A stretch of DNA of 64,000 nucleotides from CADEDV01 sp964596345 (GTDB lineage Bacteria; Bacteroidota; Bacteroidia; Chitinophagales; Chitinophagaceae). How positions within the stretch are numbered: position 1 is the stretch's first letter; the number at the start of each line of letters is the position of its first letter. Below, in pieces: positions 26,728 through 36,149 of this stretch. The stretch lies in contig CAZQSZ010000001.1 of assembly GCA_964596345.1 (NCBI GenBank), positions 806,001 through 870,000 of the forward strand, in the 5' to 3' direction. The position numbers were made by a program, and so were the translations under genes. Under the pieces are notes generated by a model that was not told where the DNA came from, searched no databases, and worked only from the letters and a program-made list of their open reading frames with translations.

Positions 26728-29700
26728 ATGAATTTTAGTTATTTTAAAGAAAATAAATTGAACCTGAAACGCCCCGTAATCCTTGCCATTTCCCTGCTTT
26801 CTGTCCTGTCTCTGTGGTCACAGGATTATAATAATATTGAGTTTATTGAAAACAAAGGGCAGTGGGACAGCCGGGTCAAATTCAAAGGAGATGTCAATGC
26901 AGGGGCCTTCTTTTTGCGGTCAGGTGGTTTTACAGTACTTCAGCACAATCTTCAAGATCTTACAGCATTAGAACAAGCCTGGCATGGCCAGCAGCATGGC
27001 GCTGTGGCAAAGACGGGCAATATGGTGCTTCGTTCACATGCCTGGAATGTAGATTTTATCGGGGCTGATCCGGCTATGGAGATCGCTCCTGATAAAGGCA
27101 TAGCAACTTATAATAACTACTTTCTCGGGAATGATCCGTCCAAATGGGCTTCCGGTTGCCGCATTTTCCAGGCGGTCACGTTGAGAAATATCTATCCCAA
27201 TATTGATGTTCGTTATTATACCAGCAATGGTGCCTTGAAATATGATATCATTGTAAGACCCGGCGGTAATGTCAGCAGGATCGCTTTACAATATGAAGGC
27301 GTTGACAAAATACAGGTGAAAAATAAAGAACTGGTTATTGCCACGTCAATCGGTGAAAGAAAAGAATCTGCACCTTATACGTATCAATCAACTGCAAAAG
27401 GAAGAGCAGTTGTTGACTGCCGGTATAAAGTAAGCGGCAATATTGTTCGCTTTGAAGTAAAAGATTATGATCCTTCTTCGACTCTTATTATAGACCCCAC
27501 CATGGTCTTTTGTTCCTTTACCGGTAGCACGGCGGATAACTGGGGTTATACAGCAACTTATGGTCCTGATGGCAGTATGTTTGGTGGGGGTATCGTAAGA
27601 AATTCAAATGGATTTCCTGCATCCCCCGGAGCTTTTCAAACAACATACCAGGGCGGTTCTGGTGCCCAGGAGGGACCTTGTGATATTGGTATCATCAAAC
27701 TGTCGCCCACGGGTAACGCCAGGGTATATGCGACTTATATTGGAGGTACTGACAATGAACAACCTCATAGTCTTATTGTAGATAACCAGGGCAACCTGAT
27801 CATGGCCGGAAGATCCAACTCCGGAAACTATCCCACAACCGGGGCCGGTCAAATTGGAATTGGTGGCGCATTCGATATTGTCGTAACCAAACTTAATGCG
27901 ACCGGCACTGCACTACTTGCTTCAAGGAAAATTGGTGGATCCTCCAACGATGGTGTAAATATCACTCCCGGGAGAACGGGAGCTAACTCATTACAGCAAA
28001 ATTACGGAGATGATGGAAGGAGCGAAGTGATCATCGATGGTGCCGGTAATATTTATGTGGCATCCTGTACACAATCAGCTACTAATTTCCCGGTTACCGG
28101 GGGGGCATTCCAAACAGCTTTCGGGGGAGGAACACAGGACGGCGTAGTAATGAAATTTACTTCTGCACTCGCACCTTCATTCATCAGCTACCTGGGAGGC
28201 AGTAGTAACGATGCGGCCTACGTACTTTCTCTTGGATCCAATGGAAATATTTTTGTCGGCGGGGGAACAGAGAGTGCAAACTTTCCCGGAAATAAAGCGG
28301 GTACTCTCGGTCCAACATTCAATGGTAATATTGATGGTTTTGTGGCCGAGATCACTAATAACGGATCCGCTATAAACCGGTCAACATTTATTGGAACGGG
28401 AGGTATTGACCAGGTATTCGGGATCCAGTTTGACCGTAACGGGTTTCCTTATATCATGGGTCAGACAACAGGTAACTGGGTTGCCCAGAATGCTACCTTC
28501 AGTAATCCCGGGGGTAAACAATTTATCGGTAAACTGAGGCCGGATTTGTCCGGCTATGTTTATACAACCATGTTTGGTACCGGCTCTGTAATTCCGAATA
28601 TTTCCCCGGTTGCATTCCTGGTTGATCGCTGTGAAAATGTATATGTTTCCGGTTGGGGCGGATTAATAAATGCGAATATTTATCCCAGTGGAGGAACAAC
28701 TGGTCTTCCCGTTACTACGGATGCACTTGATCCATCAACGGATGGTGCAGATATGTACTTTTTTGTTTTGGCTAGGGATGCTACCAGTCAATTATACGGA
28801 AGCTTTTTTGGTCAGACCGGTGGCTTGGTGGATCATGTAGATGGTGGCACCAGCCGCTTCGATCAGAATGGGGTTATTTACCAGGGTATTTGTGCCAATT
28901 GTGGCAGGGGGGCTGCCTTCCCTACCACTGCCGGAGTATGGGCACCTGCTAATGGTTCCCAGAACTGTAATATGGCCATGGTAAAAATTGCTTTCAACCT
29001 GTCGGGTGTTGGTTCAGATGTGGAGTCTGCCATCGGAGGAGTTCCCCGGGATACTGCCGGTTGTGTGCCATTGACGGTTGATTTTACTGACCAGATCAGA
29101 AACGCACAAAGCTATATCTGGAATTTTGGTGATGGATCTCCACAGGTGGGCCCCTTACCTGCTGCTACTGGTTTTACGCAAACGCATACATATAACGCTG
29201 TTGGTACTTACCAGGTCATGCTGATTGCTATTGACCCGGCAAGCTGCAATATCCGGGATACATCCTATATCAATATACGTGTAGGAGATATTCGGGCAAA
29301 TCTTGATTTTAATGCTGTGAAAATCGGGCCTTGTACTTCTTTCCAATACCAGTTCAATAATTTATCTGTTGCCCCTCCTTCCACACCATTTCAGCCCACA
29401 TCTTTTACCTGGGATTTTGGGGATGGAAGCCCAACGGTAGTAGCAGGCTTGAATTCTGTAACTCACACCTATGCTGCACCCGGCACTTATAATGTGATAT
29501 TACGGTTAACGGATACTTCCTACTGTAATTCACCGGATGCCGATACCCTGCAACTAAGTGTGGATGAAAACGTGGATGCAAGATTTACCACACCGCCGAC
29601 AGGTTGTGTGCCCTATACAGCTGTATTCGATAACACTACCATTGCAGGACAAACCTGGCAATGGGATTTTGGGGATGGAAATACTTCCACCGCGTTTGAA

Positions 29701-30339
29701 CCCACTCATGTATACACTACTCCCGGAACGTATAATGTAGTCTTAGTGGCTACAAATCCAAATACCTGTAATGTGACGGATACGGCAAGATTCACCATCA
29801 CGGTGGTTGCTATTCCTACCTCTAATTTCAGTTATACCCCGGTTGTGCCTGTTGAAAATACACCTAACCTTTTTACTAATCTTTCCTCTCCCGATGCAGT
29901 CAGGTTCAAGTGGTTGTTTGGTGATGGAGATTCTTTAGTAACTACATCGAGAGCCGTAGTTCAGCACCAGTATAATGCAAGCGGAACATTTACGGCCTGT
30001 CTCATTGCCTACAATGCTGCCGGTTGTCCTGATACCAGTTGCCAGGATGTGCAGACAAGAGTGGTGCCCGTGGTAGATGTACCTAATGCTTTCACACCGC
30101 AAAGCGGTGATGTAAATAGTAAGATTTTTGTCAGGGGGTTTGGTATTTCAAAAATGCGTTTTATCATCTGGAACCGCTGGGGCCAGAAAGTATTTGAGAC
30201 CGGTAACCGCCTGGAAGGATGGGATGGTAAATTCAAGGGACAATTGCAACCGATGGATGTGTATGCCTACACACTGGATATCGAGTTTTTTGACGGGGTG
30301 AAAACAACCAGGAAGGGTGATATAACGTTAATCAGATAG
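26728..30339 (+). CDS. T9SS type B secreted PKD-repeat protein with beta-propeller N-part
   Basis: Large surface or secreted protein, 1203 aa. A signal peptide ends near SLWSQ (about 34). An N-terminal DUF7948-like domain (FIENKGQWDSRVKFKG) is followed by SBBP-like propeller repeats (about 250-750), then four PKD domains (WNFGDG, WDFGDG, WDFGDG, WLFGDG; about 770-1110). The C-terminus (PNAFTPQSGD...IWNRWGQKVFETG...DVYAYTL) is the gliding-motility type B sorting domain, which directs export by the type IX system. A PorP/SprF gene follows after 17 bases, as seen for SprB/SprF-type pairs. Likely an adhesin or matrix protein; ligand unknown. It starts 24 bases after recG. Confidence 0.88.
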   Translation: MNFSYFKENKLNLKRPVILAISLLSVLSLWSQDYNNIEFIENKGQWDSRVKFKGDVNAGAFFLRSGGFTVLQHNLQDLTALEQAWHGQQHGAVAKTGNMVLRSHAWNVDFIGADPAMEIAPDKGIATYNNYFLGNDPSKWASGCRIFQAVTLRNIYPNIDVRYYTSNGALKYDIIVRPGGNVSRIALQYEGVDKIQVKNKELVIATSIGERKESAPYTYQSTAKGRAVVDCRYKVSGNIVRFEVKDYDPSSTLIIDPTMVFCSFTGSTADNWGYTATYGPDGSMFGGGIVRNSNGFPASPGAFQTTYQGGSGAQEGPCDIGIIKLSPTGNARVYATYIGGTDNEQPHSLIVDNQGNLIMAGRSNSGNYPTTGAGQIGIGGAFDIVVTKLNATGTALLASRKIGGSSNDGVNITPGRTGANSLQQNYGDDGRSEVIIDGAGNIYVASCTQSATNFPVTGGAFQTAFGGGTQDGVVMKFTSALAPSFISYLGGSSNDAAYVLSLGSNGNIFVGGGTESANFPGNKAGTLGPTFNGNIDGFVAEITNNGSAINRSTFIGTGGIDQVFGIQFDRNGFPYIMGQTTGNWVAQNATFSNPGGKQFIGKLRPDLSGYVYTTMFGTGSVIPNISPVAFLVDRCENVYVSGWGGLINANIYPSGGTTGLPVTTDALDPSTDGADMYFFVLARDATSQLYGSFFGQTGGLVDHVDGGTSRFDQNGVIYQGICANCGRGAAFPTTAGVWAPANGSQNCNMAMVKIAFNLSGVGSDVESAIGGVPRDTAGCVPLTVDFTDQIRNAQSYIWNFGDGSPQVGPLPAATGFTQTHTYNAVGTYQVMLIAIDPASCNIRDTSYINIRVGDIRANLDFNAVKIGPCTSFQYQFNNLSVAPPSTPFQPTSFTWDFGDGSPTVVAGLNSVTHTYAAPGTYNVILRLTDTSYCNSPDADTLQLSVDENVDARFTTPPTGCVPYTAVFDNTTIAGQTWQWDFGDGNTSTAFEPTHVYTTPGTYNVVLVATNPNTCNVTDTARFTITVVAIPTSNFSYTPVVPVENTPNLFTNLSSPDAVRFKWLFGDGDSLVTTSRAVVQHQYNASGTFTACLIAYNAAGCPDTSCQDVQTRVVPVVDVPNAFTPQSGDVNSKIFVRGFGISKMRFIIWNRWGQKVFETGNRLEGWDGKFKGQLQPMDVYAYTLDIEFFDGVKTTRKGDITLIR

Positions 30340-30342
30340 AAA

Positions 30343-30348
30343 AGGAGG
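30343..30348 (+). promoter_or_regulatory. perfect Shine-Dalgarno site before porP/sprF
   Basis: AAAGGAGG (30341-30348) is complementary to the 16S rRNA tail and lies 8 bases before the ATG at 30357. Hardly any other gene in this window has such a site. Confidence 0.7.
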
Positions 30349-30356
30349 ATCCGTTT

Positions 30357-31388
30357 ATGAAGCAACGAAAAATGACAGGATTATGGATGGCTTGTATGCT
30401 CTGGCTTGGCGCTTCAGCACAGGATCTTCATTTTTCGCAGTTCATGAATTCGCCGCTGGTTACCAATCCCGCCAACACAGGATTTATACCGGATGGTGAT
30501 TACCGGCTTGGGGTTAATTATCGTAACCAATGGTCTTCTGTGATGACGATCCCGTACAAAACAATGAGTGTTTTTGGTGATTTTCAAACCATGAACAACG
30601 AGGATAATACGGGTTGGCTGGGAGTAGGGGGGCTTATTTTAAGAGATGTGGCCGGCAGCGGTAACCTTACATCAACAAAAATATATGGTTCTGTTGCCTA
30701 TCACCAGATGATTGACCAAGGTAGTTTGCTTAGCCTTGGATTTAATGTGGGCTGGGCCAATAAAAATATCAATGTTACCAACCTGAAATTCCCCGACCAG
30801 TTTGACGGAAAATTCTTTGACAATAAACTTCCCACGGCTGTGGCACTGGACAGGAATAATATTAACTACCTGGATATACAGGCGGGGGTTAACTATGCTT
30901 ATTTCCCCAATAGTATGACCTATTTCAATGTGGGATTTTCAACCATGCATATCAACCGGCCGAGAGAATCATTTTTTAATGCAGTGGCAGGTATAGACAA
31001 CAGGATATCCATGCGGCACAATGCCTTTATCAACGGAAGTTTCAAGCTCAACGAGCAGTGGATCATTAATCCCAATATCTATTTTTCCTACCAGGCAAAA
31101 TCAACAGAATTAGTAGGAGGCATGAATGCACACTATAACCTGTCCGGCGACGGGGAGAAAATACTGATAGCCGGTTTATACTACCGGCACCAGGATGCCG
31201 TGATCCCTATGATCGGATTTGGGCTGAAAGATTACAATTTTACATTTACCTACGATGCCACTATGTCTACACTGCGCAATTATAACAATACAAGAGGCGC
31301 TTTTGAGTTTTCGTTGATCAAGCAGGGAGCTTTTGACCGCTACAACGGTAACCGGCGGGAATCCATGTGCCCTTCTTTCCGGTATTAA
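30357..31388 (+). CDS. PorP/SprF family type IX secretion membrane protein, copy 1
   Basis: Outer-membrane beta-barrel-like protein, 343 aa, with signal peptide ending at GASAQ and the family start QDLHFSQFMNSPLVTNPANTG. The family ending CPSFRY is also present. PorP/SprF proteins are needed for export or anchoring of type B T9SS cargo; each is often paired with one large cargo gene. Here the cargo is the adjacent upstream PKD protein. Translation appears boosted by a rare Shine-Dalgarno site. About 45 percent-like resemblance to the second copy at 44388 is suggested by shared motifs, not measured. Confidence 0.92.
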   Translation: MKQRKMTGLWMACMLWLGASAQDLHFSQFMNSPLVTNPANTGFIPDGDYRLGVNYRNQWSSVMTIPYKTMSVFGDFQTMNNEDNTGWLGVGGLILRDVAGSGNLTSTKIYGSVAYHQMIDQGSLLSLGFNVGWANKNINVTNLKFPDQFDGKFFDNKLPTAVALDRNNINYLDIQAGVNYAYFPNSMTYFNVGFSTMHINRPRESFFNAVAGIDNRISMRHNAFINGSFKLNEQWIINPNIYFSYQAKSTELVGGMNAHYNLSGDGEKILIAGLYYRHQDAVIPMIGFGLKDYNFTFTYDATMSTLRNYNNTRGAFEFSLIKQGAFDRYNGNRRESMCPSFRY

Positions 31389-31430
31389 CTTGTAGAATTT
31401 TCACTTTACCAATTCGCTGATAAGTACGAT

Positions 31431-31454
31431 TTTTACAGCCTCAAGCCTGTAAAA
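31431..31454 (+). promoter_or_regulatory. 8-bp inverted repeat before the FAD oxidase gene
   Basis: TTTTACAG (31431-31438) and CTGTAAAA (31447-31454) are perfect inverted arms with an 8-base spacer, ending 7 bases before the ATG at 31462. It may be an operator or a weak hairpin over the start region. No consensus promoter was seen nearby. Confidence 0.4.
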
Positions 31455-31461
31455 TAAACGA

Positions 31462-32877
31462 ATGGACAGATTAGTTAATCCTGCACTTACTTCACTTCAT
31501 ATAGAGACCTTCAAAAAGATCGTTGGTGAGAATTATGTTTTCATGGACGAAGAATCACTGGCAACCTATGCACACGATGAAACCGAAAACCTCCATTACC
31601 CACCGGAGGCTGTTATCAAACCCAGGACTGCGGAGGAGATCAGTGCGATCATGAAGATCTGTAACAAAGAAAGAATACCCGTTACACCAAGAGGAGGCGG
31701 TACCGGGCTCAGTGGTGGTGCCCTGGCCCACCTGGGTGGTGTGGTTCTTTCCACGGAGAGAATGAACGCAATCATCGAAATAGATGAACGCAACCTGCAG
31801 GTAACGACGGAGCCCGGGGTTATTACAGAGGTATTACAAGATGCTGTCAAAGAGAAAAAACTTTTTTATCCTCCCGATCCCAGCAGCCGGGGATCTTGTT
31901 TTATCGGGGGAAATATTGCTGAGAACAGTGGTGGCCCCAAAGCTGTAAAGTATGGAGTGGTAAAAGATTATGTGCTAAACCTGGAGATGGTGTTGCCCAA
32001 TGGCGAGATCATCTGGACCGGGGCCAATGTATTGAAGAACTCAACCGGCTATAATCTTACACAACTGGTGGTAGGCAGCGAAGGCACCTTAGGTATTGTT
32101 ACAAAGATTGTCCTGCGGCTCATCCCGCTTCCGGAGTTTGATTTATTGATGCTGGTTCCTTTCCGGAATCTTGAACAGGCAGGTGAGGCAGTGAGTGCCA
32201 TCTTCCGGGCCGGTTTTGTACCCAGCGCTATGGAGCTGATTGAGATTAACGCTCTGAATATAGTCAGCAAATTTGTAGATAGTAATGCAGTACCGGTTAC
32301 ACCCGATACAGCAGCCCACCTGATCATTGAAGTGGATGGTAATAATATGGAAGTGCTGATGCAGGACATGGAAGCAATCGGTACTTTGTTATCTCAGTAT
32401 GATATCGGGGATATCTATTTTGCGGATGATGCACAGCAAAAAGCAGAGCTCTGGAAACTGCGAAGAAGGGCAGCTGAAGCGGTGAAATTGATTGGCTATA
32501 CTATTGAAGAAGATACCGTAGTGCCAAGGGCTGAATTGCCTGCGCTGATCCGGGGCGTGAAAGAATTAGGTAAAAAACATGACTTTGAAGTGGTTTGTTA
32601 TGGGCATGCCGGCGATGGAAACCTGCATATACGTATCAAAAAAGAGGGAATACCGAACAGTTATGGCAGCGAGGAGATGAATAAAGTATTACGGGAATTG
32701 TTCCGGCTGGTGAATGGTCTTGGTGGAACGATCAGCGGGGAGCATGGTATCGGGCTCATCCAGAAAACGTATATGGATATTGTTTGCAAAGAAGCCAATC
32801 TTCAGCTGATGCGGGGAATAAAGAAAGCTTTTGATCCCAATAATATTTTGAACGCCGGTAAAATCTTTGATGCATGA
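31462..32877 (+). CDS. FAD-linked oxidase, GlcD/D-lactate dehydrogenase type
   Basis: Flavoprotein of the VAO/PCMH family (471 aa), oxidising a 2-hydroxyacid such as glycolate or D-lactate. The FAD-binding part (about 35-215) shows TPRGGGTGLSGGA and PDPSSRGSCFIGGNIAENSGG; the C-terminal oxidase cap carries YGHAGDGNLHIRI (metal/substrate His) and GGTISGEHGIG. Length equals GlcD. No GlcE/GlcF or iron-sulfur domain is adjacent, so it is a stand-alone enzyme; glycolate versus D-lactate cannot be decided. Its stop overlaps the next start as ATGA. Confidence 0.9.
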   Translation: MDRLVNPALTSLHIETFKKIVGENYVFMDEESLATYAHDETENLHYPPEAVIKPRTAEEISAIMKICNKERIPVTPRGGGTGLSGGALAHLGGVVLSTERMNAIIEIDERNLQVTTEPGVITEVLQDAVKEKKLFYPPDPSSRGSCFIGGNIAENSGGPKAVKYGVVKDYVLNLEMVLPNGEIIWTGANVLKNSTGYNLTQLVVGSEGTLGIVTKIVLRLIPLPEFDLLMLVPFRNLEQAGEAVSAIFRAGFVPSAMELIEINALNIVSKFVDSNAVPVTPDTAAHLIIEVDGNNMEVLMQDMEAIGTLLSQYDIGDIYFADDAQQKAELWKLRRRAAEAVKLIGYTIEEDTVVPRAELPALIRGVKELGKKHDFEVVCYGHAGDGNLHIRIKKEGIPNSYGSEEMNKVLRELFRLVNGLGGTISGEHGIGLIQKTYMDIVCKEANLQLMRGIKKAFDPNNILNAGKIFDA

Positions 32878-33362
32878 CAGAAGCAGAATCTCAAAGCACT
32901 TCGCTGAGGAACGATGTAAAAGCTACCCGGATTTTGTTTGGGGCTTTGGTGGTAGGAGTGGTTTTATTTACCGTAATAAGTATTGCTGTTAATCTTATCA
33001 ACGGATCTGTTGATGCATTATCAAGAGAAATACAACCGATATTTATGGGAGTGGCCGCTGCATTGGGGATTGGGTGTGGGATTATGGCAAAACTGACTTA
33101 TACCAAAGGTGTTCGATCAGCCAGGAACATAACCGGCTCACTGCAGGATAAATTAAACCATTACCGTTCTTTCCTGATCAAATGCCTCGCAATGTGCGAA
33201 GGGGCAGCTATATTCTCAGTCATAGTTTATTTTTTAACAGGCGATTTCCGGGTGTTGATCGTTACAGCTGTTATGTTAGCTGTTATGCTCAGTTTTGCAC
33301 CTTCAAAGAAAAGAATGATCACTGAACTGGATATTGACTGGAATGACCAGGATGCTTTATAA
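32874..33362 (+). CDS. four-helix membrane protein of unknown function
   Basis: Not recognised. 162 aa with four hydrophobic segments at about 21-43, 55-75, 100-122 and 125-143, and a charged C-terminus rich in Asp (ELDIDWNDQDAL). Its ATG overlaps the stop of the FAD oxidase gene by 4 bases (ATGA), implying translational coupling; it might anchor or regulate that enzyme (inference). The next gene follows after 12 bases. Confidence 0.75.
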   Translation: MTEAESQSTSLRNDVKATRILFGALVVGVVLFTVISIAVNLINGSVDALSREIQPIFMGVAAALGIGCGIMAKLTYTKGVRSARNITGSLQDKLNHYRSFLIKCLAMCEGAAIFSVIVYFLTGDFRVLIVTAVMLAVMLSFAPSKKRMITELDIDWNDQDAL

Positions 33363-33374
33363 TAAACCAATAAT

Positions 33375-33986
33375 ATGAAAAAAGTAATCATGATCTTGTG
33401 TGTGCTGTTAACCGGGATGGCTTCCATTAACGCACAGGATAAGGAAGAGAGTGAAAAAGGAGGGTTTAAAAAGGAAAACCTCTTTACCGGGGGCAGTATC
33501 TCGGCAGGTTTTTCAAACAATTCCGTATTACTGGGAGGTAATCCTGTTTTTGGCTACAGCCTTACCGACTGGATAGATGCCGGGCTTGTTTTAAATTATA
33601 CCTATACTACCTACAGGGATTATAATTTTGTCTTCAACGATAAACTAAGGCAAACAGTAGTAGGCGGAGGTGCTTTCCTGAAATTGTACCCGGTCCGCTT
33701 TCTCTTTGTACAGGGGCAGTTTGAACATAATTTCCTGAAACAAAAATTTATTCCAACAGCCGGGGCAACGCAAGTGTATAATTCCGAGGCCAGCAGTTTT
33801 TTATTGGGAGCCGGGTATGCCACAGGGCGGTTTGGAAAAGGGGGGCCTCCTTTTTTTTATTTATCAGTTATGTTTGACCTGATTGGGGATATCAATTCTC
33901 CCTACACTGATGGCTATGGCCGGGTTATTCCTATCGTAAGAGGTGGTATACAGGTACCCCTGTTCCAGGGAAGTAAAAATAAATAA
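33375..33986 (+). CDS. outer-membrane beta-barrel-like protein
   Basis: 203 aa with a signal peptide (cleavage near INAQ, about 21) and alternating hydrophobic strands rich in Gly, Tyr and Phe (GGSISAGFSNNSVLLGG, FGYSLTDWIDAGLVLNY), typical of small Bacteroidota outer-membrane barrels. Pro-rich loop near GKGGPPFFY. No catalytic motif. It ends the + strand run with the oxidase; the stop lies only 8 bases from the stop of the convergent LOG gene. Confidence 0.75.
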   Translation: MKKVIMILCVLLTGMASINAQDKEESEKGGFKKENLFTGGSISAGFSNNSVLLGGNPVFGYSLTDWIDAGLVLNYTYTTYRDYNFVFNDKLRQTVVGGGAFLKLYPVRFLFVQGQFEHNFLKQKFIPTAGATQVYNSEASSFLLGAGYATGRFGKGGPPFFYLSVMFDLIGDINSPYTDGYGRVIPIVRGGIQVPLFQGSKNK

Positions 33987-33994
33987 GATATTTC

Positions 33995-34531
33995 TTACAG
34001 GTGTAGGGCCAGTTCAGCTGGAGTAGTAATGACACTGATTCTTTTGGCTGCTTTTTCATAAAGAAATTTTTCCTGCTGCATCACTTCAATGTGTTTAATA
34101 AGGTGATCATAAAAGCCATTACTGTTCAGGATAAATATTTCTTTGTCGTGAATAGAAAGCTGGTTCCAGGTCAGCATTTCAAATAATTCATCCAGGGTGC
34201 CAAAACCACCGGGTAACACAACAGCGGCATCACACATGCTGTAGATAGTTCTTTTTCTTTCATGCATATCTTCGGTTATGATCAGTTGGCTGATGCCGGT
34301 ATGCTGCCGTTCCCAGTCCACTAATACTTTGGGGATGATACCAATCACTTTGCCGCTATTGTCCATCACCGCATTGGCAATAGCTCCCATGATACCAACA
34401 TTGCCACCACCATAGACCAGGGTAATATTTTTTTTGGCCATCAGTTTGCCCAGCTCAACAGCCTGCTCCATATATACTGGGTTATTGCCGGTATGAGAGC
34501 CGCAAAAAACTGCAAGTGATTGTATTGCCAT
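33995..34531 (-). CDS. LOG family protein (cytokinin riboside 5'-monophosphate phosphoribohydrolase-like)
   Basis: Rossmann-fold nucleotide hydrolase, 178 aa from the chosen ATG. Both family motifs are present: PGGFGTLDE and GGGNVGIMG. The family removes ribose-5-phosphate from N6-modified AMP, or from AMP and related nucleotides in bacteria; its exact substrate here is unknown. A longer ORF begins at 34594, but the conserved start IQSLAVFCGSHTG follows the ATG at 34531 directly. Divergent from the symporter at 34634, with a palindrome between. Confidence 0.88.
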   Translation of the reverse strand: MAIQSLAVFCGSHTGNNPVYMEQAVELGKLMAKKNITLVYGGGNVGIMGAIANAVMDNSGKVIGIIPKVLVDWERQHTGISQLIITEDMHERKRTIYSMCDAAVVLPGGFGTLDELFEMLTWNQLSIHDKEIFILNSNGFYDHLIKHIEVMQQEKFLYEKAAKRISVITTPAELALHL

Positions 34532-34558
34532 AGTTCTGCTAAATTGCGGCAAAGGGAT

Positions 34559-34570
34559 AACAAATTTGTT
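34559..34570. promoter_or_regulatory. 12-bp palindrome between LOG gene and symporter gene
   Basis: AACAAATTTGTT is a perfect palindrome, extended by GAT on the left and TATC on the right with one base offset. It lies in the 102-base divergent gap and could be an operator shared by both genes. No promoter with both boxes was identified. Confidence 0.35.
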
Positions 34571-34633
34571 TATCTTCAAAATTCCGTATTGCACATTTTA
34601 ATAATAAATATTCATTAACAGAAACCCGGTTGT

Positions 34634-36106
34634 ATGTCACCAGTCCTTCTTTTCTCCTTTGTTATCGGATACTTTTTATTGCTGTTGGTAGTGGCGTGGT
34701 ACACGTCCCGTAATTCGAATAATGATTCTTTTTTTATCGGTAACCGCAATAGTAACTGGATGCTGGTGGCATTTGGTATGATCGGCACCTCTTTATCCGG
34801 GGTCACCTTTGTCAGTGTGCCGGGTGGAGTGGGTAAAGAATCGTTTGCTTATTTCCAGATCGTTTTGGGATACCTGATCGGTTACGTTGTCATTGCTTAT
34901 GTATTATTGCCCTTGTATTACCGGCTTAATCTGACGTCAATTTATAATTATCTCAGCAAAAGACTTGGGGTTCATTCCTACAAAACCGGGGCTTCTTTTT
35001 TTATTCTATCCAGAACGTTAGGTGCTACAGCCCGGCTCTACCTGGTTGTAAAGATTTTACAGGATGCCATTCTTTCCAGTTTCGGTGTCCCATTTTGGGT
35101 CACTACACTGATCATCCTGGCTATGATCCTTATTTATACATATGAGGGAGGGGTAAAAACGATTGTATTTACGGATACCTTGCAGACTACTTTTATGCTG
35201 GCAGGTTTGGTAGTATGTGTCATATATATGCTGCAGGCCATGGATATGGGAATTGGTTCAGCATTATCTTCTATGGCTGATAACGGGTATTCAAAAATAT
35301 TCTTTACCAACCCGGAAAGTAAATTGTTCTTTCTGAAGCAGATACTGGCAGGGGCCTTTATTACCATTACCATGACAGGCATGGACCAGGAAATGATGCA
35401 AAAAACGATATCTGTAAAGACATTAAAAGATTCTCAAAAAAATATACTGACATTAGGTGTGATCATGATGGTGGTCATATTTTTATTTCTGTTCCTGGGC
35501 GGCTTGCTGCATTTATACAGTGCCCAGGAAAGTGTGGCAGCTACCGGCGATAAGCTATTCCCGGAAATAGCATTGCAGCATATGCCCCCTATTGTATCGG
35601 TTATTTTTATCATTGCCCTCATTTCGGCTTTATTTCCAAGCGCCGATGGAGCCATTACAGCACTCACCTCTTCCTTTTGTATTGACATCCTGGGCATGCA
35701 GCGCCGTTCAGACTGGTCCGATCAGCAAAAAAAGAAAATCCGTCAGCGGGTACACCTGGTTGTTGCATTTATCTTTCTTTTATTTGTTATGATCTTTTAC
35801 CAGGTTAATAATCCGAGCATGATCGGGGTGATATTAAAAGTGGCAGCTTATACCTATGGGCCATTGCTGGGTCTCTTTACATTTGGTATTCTTTCAAAAC
35901 GACCGGTGAATGATAAATTAGTTCCCCTTATTTGTGTGGCTTCTCCCGTCATTTGTTTCTTCCTTGATAAATTTCAAAAACAAATTTTTGGTTCTTTTGA
36001 ATTGGGCCTGGAATTGCTTGTTATTAACGGACTGCTCACATTTACCGGCCTTTTCCTGGTTTCCCGTAAAGGGGATGCATCAACGAATATGCAGGCAAAT
36101 GCATAA
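34634..36106 (+). CDS. sodium/solute symporter (SSS family), substrate unknown
   Basis: 490-aa inner-membrane transporter with about 13 helices. DSFFIGNRNSNWMLVAFGMIG, the TSLSGVTFVSVPGG sodium-site region and TGMDQEMMQKTISVKT fit the SSS family, in a branch different from the arabinose symporter at 20743. The single-gene context (divergent LOG gene, unrelated methyltransferase after 43 bases) gives no hint about the substrate. Confidence 0.86.
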   Translation: MSPVLLFSFVIGYFLLLLVVAWYTSRNSNNDSFFIGNRNSNWMLVAFGMIGTSLSGVTFVSVPGGVGKESFAYFQIVLGYLIGYVVIAYVLLPLYYRLNLTSIYNYLSKRLGVHSYKTGASFFILSRTLGATARLYLVVKILQDAILSSFGVPFWVTTLIILAMILIYTYEGGVKTIVFTDTLQTTFMLAGLVVCVIYMLQAMDMGIGSALSSMADNGYSKIFFTNPESKLFFLKQILAGAFITITMTGMDQEMMQKTISVKTLKDSQKNILTLGVIMMVVIFLFLFLGGLLHLYSAQESVAATGDKLFPEIALQHMPPIVSVIFIIALISALFPSADGAITALTSSFCIDILGMQRRSDWSDQQKKKIRQRVHLVVAFIFLLFVMIFYQVNNPSMIGVILKVAAYTYGPLLGLFTFGILSKRPVNDKLVPLICVASPVICFFLDKFQKQIFGSFELGLELLVINGLLTFTGLFLVSRKGDASTNMQANA

Positions 36107-36125
36107 ACCTTAGCAGCAGGGGAGT

Positions 36126-36133
36126 TATCTTTG
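36126..36133 (+). promoter_or_regulatory. -7 box before the O-methyltransferase gene
   Basis: TATCTTTG is a perfect TAnnTTTG box, 16 bases before the TTG start at 36150. No TTG is found 19 bases upstream, so the -33 part is weak. Confidence 0.45.
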
Positions 36134-36149
36134 CAAAAAACTTACAGGA

